A stretch of 8,279 nt of DNA from contig CAJBVG010000158.1 in the NCBI GenBank assembly GCA_903958995.1, positions 1 through 8,279 on the forward strand. The letters are read 5' to 3'. Below, one piece after another: positions 1-6,447 of the stretch; the first letter of the stretch is position 1; every line of letters starts with the position of its first letter. The position numbers were made by a program, and so were the translations under genes. The notes beneath the pieces were generated by a model. That model did no database searches, was not told the origin of the DNA, and was given only the letters and a program-made list of their open reading frames with translations. Source of the DNA: an uncultured bacterium (GTDB lineage Bacteria > Bacteroidota > Bacteroidia > Sphingobacteriales > Sphingobacteriaceae).

Positions 1-1284
1 AAAGCATTACATTATTTAGAAATCTATTTAAAAACAAAAGAGCAAGTTATCAATTCCCAAACGTCGAAAATCATTGAGAATTACGAATTGATTAAGAAGA
101 TGGAAACGTTAGAGCGTGACGCGGAGATACAAAAAGAGAAAGCAGAGATTATCGAAAAAACCAATAAAGCAGAGCAATCGGCAAAAGTTCGTCAGGAGTT
201 TTTATCGACAATGAGTCATGAAATCAGAACTCCACTAAATGCTGTAATTACCATTTCTAGTTTATTGCAAGACAATGCAACTAGTGAGCAAAAAGTGCTC
301 GTAGAATCATTAGGTTTTGCTTCGAATAATTTAATGATGATTATTAATGACATCTTAGATTTTACGAAGTTGGATACGAATAATGTAAAATTAGATTTCA
401 AGCCAACAGAATTTGGGACCTTAATGAAGAATTTACGTGGGATGTATGAGGAAATGGCGAAGAGTAAGGACTTGCATTTGAATTTGTTTGTTGGTGTAGA
501 TGTAGGTAATTCGTATCAATTAGATGGAACTAAACTGACACAAATATTAAGTAATCTAATATCCAACGGGATTAAGTACACTAAAAAAGGAAACGTAACT
601 ATTGAAGTAAAGAAAGTTTCTGAAGATGAAACACATGACAACTTACTATTTAGTGTAAAGGATACTGGGGTGGGAATACCGACTAAATATTTTGAAGAAA
701 TTTTTGAAAGCTTCTCTCAACCAAAATCAATAACTACGAGAACAGAAGGAGGTACGGGATTAGGATTAGCTATTGTGAAAAAGTTAGTAGAGTTATACGG
801 TAGTAAAATAGAATTAAAAAGCAGAGAAAAATCGGGTTCCGAATTTTACTTTGAATTAAAACTAAAGAGAACGAAATCCAGCACGACTAAGAATGAAAAG
901 CCTACGAATATACTAGTAGGTAAGTCAATACTTATTGTAGATGATAATATGATTAATGCTTTAGTAGCATCGAAACTATTAATAAAGTGGGGCTTAATTA
1001 CAGACCATGCAGTAAATGGGAGAGAAGCGATATTAAAATCTAATGTTAAGAAATTTGATTTTATTTTGATGGATATTCATATGCCATTAATGGATGGGTA
1101 TGAATCATGTGATCGAATACGGAATTCTGAAGGGTTAAATAAAGAGACACCAATTTTTGCATTGACTGCAGATGTTACTGCCGAAAGTCACCCGAAATAT
1201 AACGATAACTTTAATGGCTTGCTCATCAAGCCAATTGAGATTATGAAACTACACGACATGTTAGTTTCTGTATACGATAAATAA
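1..1284 (+). CDS. Hybrid histidine kinase with C-terminal receiver, 5'-truncated by the window edge
   Basis: The reading frame is open from base 1, so 427 residues are visible and the true start lies upstream; a TTG at 88 is only an internal codon. Visible residues 1-30 (beginning ALHYLEIYLKTKEQV) resemble the last helices of a TPR array, as in TPR-linked sensor kinases of Bacteroidota. A charged coiled coil leads directly into HisKA (FLSTMSHEIRTPLN, phospho-accepting His73), with no membrane segment between. The HATPase domain has an N-box (Asn185, Asn189), DTGVGIP at about 221-227, an F-box (FEEIFESFS) and the G2 box GGTGLGLA ending near 257. A receiver follows, with acidic pair Asp314/Asp315, phospho-acceptor Asp358 (LMDIHMP) and Lys410. 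There is no DNA-binding domain after it, so this is not a one-protein PUL regulator; output probably goes through an HPt protein and a response regulator elsewhere. All key kinase and receiver residues are present. The signal sensed is unknown. A strong terminator separates it from the convergent permease gene. Confidence 0.93.
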   Translation, partial: KALHYLEIYLKTKEQVINSQTSKIIENYELIKKMETLERDAEIQKEKAEIIEKTNKAEQSAKVRQEFLSTMSHEIRTPLNAVITISSLLQDNATSEQKVLVESLGFASNNLMMIINDILDFTKLDTNNVKLDFKPTEFGTLMKNLRGMYEEMAKSKDLHLNLFVGVDVGNSYQLDGTKLTQILSNLISNGIKYTKKGNVTIEVKKVSEDETHDNLLFSVKDTGVGIPTKYFEEIFESFSQPKSITTRTEGGTGLGLAIVKKLVELYGSKIELKSREKSGSEFYFELKLKRTKSSTTKNEKPTNILVGKSILIVDDNMINALVASKLLIKWGLITDHAVNGREAILKSNVKKFDFILMDIHMPLMDGYESCDRIRNSEGLNKETPIFALTADVTAESHPKYNDNFNGLLIKPIEIMKLHDMLVSVYDK

Positions 1285-1314
1285 AAAAAGGCTTCATTTC
1301 TGAAGCCTTTTTTT
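1283..1314. terminator. Bidirectional intrinsic terminator between convergent genes
   Basis: A perfect stem of 14 base pairs encloses the 4-base loop TTTC (1297-1300). The core is GGCTTCA (1290-1296) pairing with TGAAGCC (1301-1307), flanked by seven A (1283-1289) and seven T (1308-1314). Because the tract is A-rich on one side and T-rich on the other, either strand gives a hairpin followed by a U run. It overlaps the stop codon of the kinase gene and lies 18 bases beyond the stop of the convergent permease gene, so it can serve both. Confidence 0.93.
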
Positions 1315-1332
1315 ATTTAGGAAATCTACTGA

Positions 1333-3000
1333 TTAATGAGCAGCAGTTGGTGCTGAATCATAATCAATACCTTGTTTAGATAGCATACGTTTTACAACGA
1401 TTGCAAATAATATTAGGTACGCAAAACATATTACTGTAATCCAGTATGATTGGTGAATACCAATTAAGTCTGCTAGTTTACCTTGTAATGGAGGGATAAT
1501 TCCACCACCCATAATCATCATAATTAAAAATGCAGAACCTTGCGTAGTATGTTTACCCAAGCCCGCTAAGCTGAGTGTAAAAATACTAGGCCACATAATA
1601 CTACACCATAATCCACCACTTAAAAATGCATAAACAGCAATTTGTCCAGTAGTAAATAATCCGATTAACATGGCTATTGCACCAAGAGTTCCAAAGATCA
1701 TTAGGGTTTTTGTTGGTTTATCCTGACTAATAAAGAATGCTGCAATTAATACAAATACACAAATGATATAAGAGTATAAAGGCGACATATCTTTTTGTGC
1801 AAGGGTGTTAATTCCGATGATAATACCGAATGCAAGTAAAGGAACAACGAGTAAAAGTAGTTTCTTCATTTTGTCAGTTAAGTTGAAAACACTGATACTT
1901 CCAGCCCAACGACCAATCATTAAACTTCCCCAATACATACTAATGTAAGGTGCAATTTGCGAAGAGGCTAAACCACCCATATCATTTTGCTTTAATAATT
2001 CACCAAGGTTACTTTGAATGGTAACTTCAACACCCACATAGGCTAGAATACCAAGCATTCCCAAAATTAACTGAGGGTATTGCATAGCACCCCAACCAGC
2101 GTTATTCTTTTTAGAACGTTGGTAAGCATATACTAAACCAGAAATGATTACAAGTAAAGATCCAATTAACCATTTCATTCGGTATAATTCCAATGCTGTT
2201 TTTTCATCAACCGACATTGTTTCTGGTAGTCCGATATAACTTTTAAATACCGGTACAAACATGAAAATTAATCCACCTGTAATAACTAATAAAATATTTA
2301 GTGCTTTGTTTGCGGGTTCTACAGCTTCCACACTTACACCTGCTGGAACCTTTTTACTAAAGTTAAATAATGCAGCAGCGGCAATAAATAAAATACCAAC
2401 ACCTGCATATAAGAAACTTACATTATCTAATCCTAGGTTTTTTGTTTGCTCTTCTGAAGCGGCTACAGTACCAAATAATAAAAGGGAAACAACGATCGGA
2501 CCGATCATCGTTCCAAAACTATTGATACCACCACCCAAACTCACACGCCCTGTGCCCGTTCTAGGGTCACCTAAGCTCAACGCTAGGGGTTGAGCTGCAG
2601 TTTGCTGCAAACTAAATCCTAATGCCACCATAAAGAGCCCTACAAGCATTCCGGAGAATGTGTTAGAGTTCACTGCAATAATCATAGCTACTGCTCCAAT
2701 AGCGCTAAATAATAAGCCATAAACGATACTCTTTTTGTATCCCCATGATCCTACTAAATCTTTACCTTGAGAACTGCCAATGATAAAAAGTAATAATGCG
2801 CCAATGTAATAGGCGATGTAAAATGCATAATCGACCAATTGACTTTGAAATTGATCTAAGTGGAAATAATCTTTGCAGAAGGGTATAAATACTCCGTTAC
2901 CTGCAGCAATAAATCCCCAAAAAAAGAAAACAGAAACTAAGGTACTCAGGGCACCATAGTTATTCTTCTGTTCGGTGTTTAGGTTTTGCTCTACTTGCAT
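1333..3000 (-). CDS. FucP-like (FHS family) sugar permease of the major facilitator superfamily
   Basis: This is a 555-residue polytopic inner-membrane protein. It aligns by eye with the fucose/glucose-galactose permease family: FFFWGF at 25-30 in TM1, FQSQLVDYAFYIAYY (51-65) leading into TM2, LQQTAAQP (131-138) in TM4, INSFG (159-163) in TM5, and YVGVE (321-325) at the start of the second half. It probably imports a monosaccharide or small oligosaccharide released by the divergent glycan cluster. Two features are odd. Asp46 and Glu135 of E. coli FucP, the protonation residues, align with Gly36 and Gln133. The protein is also about 115 residues longer than FucP, with added hydrophobic segments near 234-253 and 277-293 (between the halves) and 405-424 and 432-450 (between canonical TM9 and TM10), giving about 16 candidate helices instead of 12. 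The start codon at 2998-3000 has no Shine-Dalgarno, as is usual in Bacteroidota. Family membership is firm; the substrate is inferred from context only. Confidence 0.9.
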   Translation of the reverse strand: MQVEQNLNTEQKNNYGALSTLVSVFFFWGFIAAGNGVFIPFCKDYFHLDQFQSQLVDYAFYIAYYIGALLLFIIGSSQGKDLVGSWGYKKSIVYGLLFSAIGAVAMIIAVNSNTFSGMLVGLFMVALGFSLQQTAAQPLALSLGDPRTGTGRVSLGGGINSFGTMIGPIVVSLLLFGTVAASEEQTKNLGLDNVSFLYAGVGILFIAAAALFNFSKKVPAGVSVEAVEPANKALNILLVITGGLIFMFVPVFKSYIGLPETMSVDEKTALELYRMKWLIGSLLVIISGLVYAYQRSKKNNAGWGAMQYPQLILGMLGILAYVGVEVTIQSNLGELLKQNDMGGLASSQIAPYISMYWGSLMIGRWAGSISVFNLTDKMKKLLLLVVPLLAFGIIIGINTLAQKDMSPLYSYIICVFVLIAAFFISQDKPTKTLMIFGTLGAIAMLIGLFTTGQIAVYAFLSGGLWCSIMWPSIFTLSLAGLGKHTTQGSAFLIMMIMGGGIIPPLQGKLADLIGIHQSYWITVICFAYLILFAIVVKRMLSKQGIDYDSAPTAAH

Positions 3001-3144
3001 ATGGTTTTGTTATAATGGTTAGGTTATTTTAGTGAAAATAGTGTTTCCTGCACATATTTACACAAAATAGCGTGAATTCATTGATTATTAATAGCTCAGA
3101 TAGTACTAAAAACGTATTTCTTATTTTTTTTTCTTAAAACCAAA

Positions 3145-3160
3145 ATTTCATAATTTCATA
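3145..3160 (+). repeat. Tandem direct repeat of the octamer ATTTCATA
   Basis: Two exact copies of ATTTCATA (3145-3152 and 3153-3160) stand head to tail, five bases before the inverted repeat at 3166. In so AT-rich a region this may be chance. Its position between divergent promoters makes it a possible binding site or spacer element. Confidence 0.45.
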
Positions 3161-3165
3161 AACTT

Positions 3166-3182
3166 ATGGTAAATTGTACCAT
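3166..3182. promoter_or_regulatory. Candidate operator: perfect inverted repeat ATGGTA-N5-TACCAT
   Basis: The arms ATGGTA (3166-3171) and TACCAT (3177-3182) are perfectly complementary around the 5-base spacer AATTG. The dyad lies 100 bases upstream of the glycosidase-barrel start and about 165 bases upstream of the permease start. A further ACCAT lies at 3195-3199. The size and symmetry suit a dimeric helix-turn-helix regulator. The short arms and lack of a T run make a terminator unlikely. No regulator gene is visible in the window, so the cognate protein is unknown. Confidence 0.45.
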
Positions 3183-3281
3183 TATTATTTTTTCACCATC
3201 AATTTTTATAACTTACTCTCTTATTATTTTTAACAAATATTTTTCTTGTAAAGACTATAAATACAATTAAAAAAAAATTTT

Positions 3282-6200
3282 ATGCGCAATACAAACACCT
3301 TAAAGAAATTCCTAATTCCTTTAATTTTATTACTCATTCCAGCTCTCACGATTGCACAAAACAATGAAGTGTTAGTGATTAAATCGAGTAATGGTTATAA
3401 ACTTTCCGTCAACGGGAAAGAGATGTTCATCAATGGAGTGAACTGGGATTATTTTCCAATTGGCACCAATTACACCTACAGCTTGTGGAAACAATCTGAT
3501 GATGTGATTAAGGCTGCATTGGAGAATGAAATGCCTTTGCTTAAAAACATGGGGGTAAATGTAATCAGACAATATACAGGCGTTCCAGCCAAATGGGTGC
3601 AGTATATATATGAGAAGTATGGTATTTATACCATGCTGAATCACTCTTTCGGCCGTTATGGATTAACCCTTAAAGGCAAGTGGGAACCTAATACAGATTA
3701 CGCTAACCCAGATGTGCGCGACTTGATACTTGCCGAAACAAAGGAAATGGTGAATCAATATAAAGGAACACCTGGCGTTTTACTTTTTTTACTAGGTAAT
3801 GAGAACAACTATGGTCTTTTTTGGAAAGGTGCTGAAACAGAAGATATTCCTTTTGCTGATCGTAATTCTACCAAGTCAGCATATTACCTATACAAGCTTT
3901 TTAACGATGCTTCAATAGAATTGAAACAAATTGATAAGAGTCACCCAATAGCTATTTGTAATGGAGATTTACTTTTTGCCGATATTATTGCGAAAGAGTG
4001 TAAGAACGTTGACATTCTAGGAATAAATTGCTACAGAGGTTTAACATTTACAGATTTATTCGACCGTGTAAAAAATGAACTTAATATGCCTGTAATTCTT
4101 ACTGAATTTGGTACTGATGCATTTAACACTTTAGCAAATCAAGAAGATCAAGAATTTCAAGCGAAGGTTTTAATAAGCAATTGGAAAGAAATTTATAATA
4201 ATGCAGAAGGGCTTGGTAAAAATAATAATAGCCTAGGAGGTTTTACTTTTCAATTCAGCGATGGATGGTGGAAAACAGGTCAAACGACAAATTTAGAAGA
4301 GCATGATGTCACTGCATCTTGGTCTAATGGAGGTTATGCCAATGATTACATAGTTGGTGAAAATAATATGAATGAAGAGTGGTTTGGAATTTGCGCAAAG
4401 GGTCAAACCAATGAGCGTGGAATTTATGAACTTTACCCTCGTGCTGCCTATTATGCTTTACAATCGGTTCATCGAATTAATCCTTATACTGAAACATCTG
4501 CTTCGTTAACGTCAACAATGAATTCCATCTCAGTTGCTGATGCTACTCTAAAAGCTAGGGGAGATAAGGCAGCCATGGCAGCTAAAGATCAAGGTAAATT
4601 ATACTTGAGCAACTTACAAGCTAATTTCAATACATACCTCACAGGTGGAAGTTTAACATCAACACCACCAAGTACCAGTCCTTCTACCACATCTTACCCA
4701 AGTTCACAAGGTTTTGATCATATGGAATCATTTAATATTGGTGTAACCGCAAGGCCTGCTCCAAATATGAAAGCAAATGTTCAATTTAATGTGTTGGGGA
4801 ATGTAGCTACAAAACCTATTGATGAAGTATTCTATGAGAATAGAGGAAGATCAATAACAGTATCTACTCCAAGTGGTCCACAACAAATCAACTCAAACAA
4901 TAGAATACAAGTATACAAAGCTGATTACAGTTGGGATGCTAAAGATTTTAAATTAACAGGTTTTTATAGAACTGGCCATTATCACTGGGGTTATGAAGGT
5001 GATTTCTTTGGACTATACCGTGAGGCTAATTACGGACCGAATATTGACTTATATAATGGTATAGCACCATTTGGTTTTGAACTGGAAGGTAAGAAAAAGT
5101 TTAAAGGTTTAAAAGCTGCATACGGTCCTGAATTGTGGTGGGGTGCTAACCCAGCTTTACTCGTAAAATACAGCACAAAAGTAGCAGGATTAGACATGAC
5201 AGGAATCTTCCACGAAGATCTTGTACAAAGAACAGACTTACAAAGTTCATTTGCAGTACCAGTACCAAAAACAAGAAGATTAACATTTGCCATCGGAAAG
5301 AAAATGGAAAAATTAACTTTTGATGTTGGCGGAATTTGGGCTGGTCAGCCGCTAAATGGCAGAACCTTCGAATTAGTTCAAGATAATGTTGTGTATGTAG
5401 ATAAAATAAAGAGTTCAGATAATTATGGAGGAAAGTTTAAAATCACTTACTCTACTGGACCAGTACGCTGGTATGGTCTTGCTTCCTACATGGGGCTAGT
5501 TGCAAATGGCGGAGTAGATCAAACAAAAACCTTTACAGGTTGGGCATTAAAAGATATCGGCAGTGGTAATATGTACAATGCGCTTACCGGTTTTACTTAT
5601 AACGTTGGTGACTTCCAAATTGCACCAAATTTCTTGTATCAAAAACCTTTAGCTGGTCCTATCGGACCTGAGTTTGCAGCGCCTGCTCGTCCAAGAAATG
5701 TTCTAGATGATCCATTTTCAGTAAGAGGAAATCGTGAAACAGTAGCAGGAGAAATTTTGCTTACTTATGACCCAACTCCAGCAACATGGATGTATGAATG
5801 GGATAATGACCGTATGGAAGATGCTAAATTTGCGGTGAGCGCAGGCTTTGTATATCGTCATCTACCAACTGTTCAAGACGCTGCTATTGGTATTTTGGCT
5901 AATGGTCGTACTACCTTTGTTTTTCCTGGCTCAGCGCCAGCAAAAGACCTTTGGGAATCAAACCTAAGAATAGTATCGAAAATAAATCCTGATTTTGGAA
6001 TTATTGCAAACGCTTATTTCGGAAACGCACAAGCAAATGGTAGTAATACCCGTACTATCAATCGCTTTGGACTTGATGTTAGATCGATCTATAAAAAGAT
6101 GAAACTAGCAGCAATTGTAAAAATTGATGATTGGGGTCCATTTGATTACCATAGAGATTTTAACTTGACCTTCCCAGTACAACTTATTGGCGATTGGTCT

Positions 6201-6416
6201 ATGGAAATTGGCAAACCTGATTGGTTCCTGTTACCAGGTACTAAAATCGGATTGAGAACAACTTTCCGTACGCTCGATAAATATTCTAACAGATATTCTC
6301 CAACGATGTCTTTAAATAATCTTGGAGTATTTGTTCCAGATCCTAATGCTATTGGTTTCCCTAATGGTAATGAGTGGGAGTTCCGTACCTATGTTCAAAT
6401 AAATATCAATAATTAA
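3282..6416 (+). CDS. Secreted clan-A-type glycoside hydrolase fused to a C-terminal outer-membrane beta-barrel
   Basis: This 1044-residue protein has four parts. (1) A signal peptide occupies 1-25 with a likely cut at TIA/Q and no lipobox cysteine. (2) Residues 38-400 form a TIM-barrel glycosidase. GKEMFINGVNW (45-55) and PLLKNMGVNVIRQY (85-98) resemble GH2 and GH72 barrels; LGNEN supplies the likely acid/base Glu174 and ILTEFG the likely nucleophile Glu275. (3) Residues 402-478 are helix-prone, then Ser/Thr/Pro-rich. (4) Residues 479-1044 are a long series of alternating polar/apolar strands joined by short turns (for example PNMK, KFKGL, KMEKL, NPDFG), rich in Gly, Tyr, Phe and Trp, reading as an outer-membrane barrel of about 20 strands and reaching the C-terminus (EFRTYVQININN). 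The neighbouring GH16 gene suggests beta-glucan as substrate. Since barrel N-termini normally face the periplasm, the enzyme domain is probably periplasmic (inference). The exact GH family (GH2, GH5, GH17, GH72 or unassigned) is unsettled. The ATG follows an A-rich leader, and the stop is a tandem TAATAA. Confidence 0.85.
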   Translation: MRNTNTLKKFLIPLILLLIPALTIAQNNEVLVIKSSNGYKLSVNGKEMFINGVNWDYFPIGTNYTYSLWKQSDDVIKAALENEMPLLKNMGVNVIRQYTGVPAKWVQYIYEKYGIYTMLNHSFGRYGLTLKGKWEPNTDYANPDVRDLILAETKEMVNQYKGTPGVLLFLLGNENNYGLFWKGAETEDIPFADRNSTKSAYYLYKLFNDASIELKQIDKSHPIAICNGDLLFADIIAKECKNVDILGINCYRGLTFTDLFDRVKNELNMPVILTEFGTDAFNTLANQEDQEFQAKVLISNWKEIYNNAEGLGKNNNSLGGFTFQFSDGWWKTGQTTNLEEHDVTASWSNGGYANDYIVGENNMNEEWFGICAKGQTNERGIYELYPRAAYYALQSVHRINPYTETSASLTSTMNSISVADATLKARGDKAAMAAKDQGKLYLSNLQANFNTYLTGGSLTSTPPSTSPSTTSYPSSQGFDHMESFNIGVTARPAPNMKANVQFNVLGNVATKPIDEVFYENRGRSITVSTPSGPQQINSNNRIQVYKADYSWDAKDFKLTGFYRTGHYHWGYEGDFFGLYREANYGPNIDLYNGIAPFGFELEGKKKFKGLKAAYGPELWWGANPALLVKYSTKVAGLDMTGIFHEDLVQRTDLQSSFAVPVPKTRRLTFAIGKKMEKLTFDVGGIWAGQPLNGRTFELVQDNVVYVDKIKSSDNYGGKFKITYSTGPVRWYGLASYMGLVANGGVDQTKTFTGWALKDIGSGNMYNALTGFTYNVGDFQIAPNFLYQKPLAGPIGPEFAAPARPRNVLDDPFSVRGNRETVAGEILLTYDPTPATWMYEWDNDRMEDAKFAVSAGFVYRHLPTVQDAAIGILANGRTTFVFPGSAPAKDLWESNLRIVSKINPDFGIIANAYFGNAQANGSNTRTINRFGLDVRSIYKKMKLAAIVKIDDWGPFDYHRDFNLTFPVQLIGDWSMEIGKPDWFLLPGTKIGLRTTFRTLDKYSNRYSPTMSLNNLGVFVPDPNAIGFPNGNEWEFRTYVQININN

Positions 6417-6447
6417 TAAGATTCATTAAGATTTAAAGAAGAAAAAG

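Larger units (their letters stand above)
3001..3281. promoter_or_regulatory. Divergent intergenic region with candidate control sites
   Basis: These 281 very AT-rich bases separate the divergent permease and glycosidase-barrel starts, so promoters for both must lie here or close by. I found no convincing match to the Bacteroidota promoter pair (TTG near -33 and TAnnTTTG near -7) on either strand at good spacing, so no promoter is placed. Visible structures are a nine-T run (3124-3132), a tandem octamer (3145-3160), a perfect inverted repeat (3166-3182), and a nine-A run followed by TTTT (3269-3281) just before the ATG at 3282. An A-rich leader in place of a Shine-Dalgarno is typical of the phylum. 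No ORF or RNA gene was recognised. Confidence 0.6.

Noticed and set aside
88..90. TTG as a possible start of the histidine kinase
   Set aside because: The same frame is open back to base 1 and encodes a TPR-like helix, so the gene continues upstream of the window.
2261..2593. 110-codon + strand open frame opposite the permease gene
   Set aside because: It is antisense to well-conserved permease coding sequence, and its product has no recognisable domain, signal or neighbour logic.
2574..2596. Perfect 8-base inverted repeat AGCTCAAC / GTTGAGCT with a 7-base loop inside the permease gene
   Set aside because: It lies in conserved coding sequence (TM4 region), has no T run on either side, and is explained as well by codon choice; I see no independent support for a regulatory role.
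3238..3268. Possible promoter elements (TATTTTTC, TTG at 3246, TATAAATACA) upstream of the glycosidase-barrel gene
   Set aside because: The spacing between the TTG and the TA-rich element is about 10 bases, far too short for the Bacteroidota sigma factor pair, and the other matches have mismatches in key positions.
5030..5293. 87-codon minus-strand open frame inside the barrel-coding region
   Set aside because: It is a shadow of the glycosidase-barrel frame; it has no plausible leader or domain. The same holds for the minus-strand frames at 216-401 and 3372-3644.
3282..6416. Interpretation of the C-terminal half as a TonB-dependent SusC-type transporter
   Set aside because: There is no TonB box or plug-domain pattern before the barrel, and its position after a glycosidase and Ser/Thr/Pro linker fits a porin-like barrel better.
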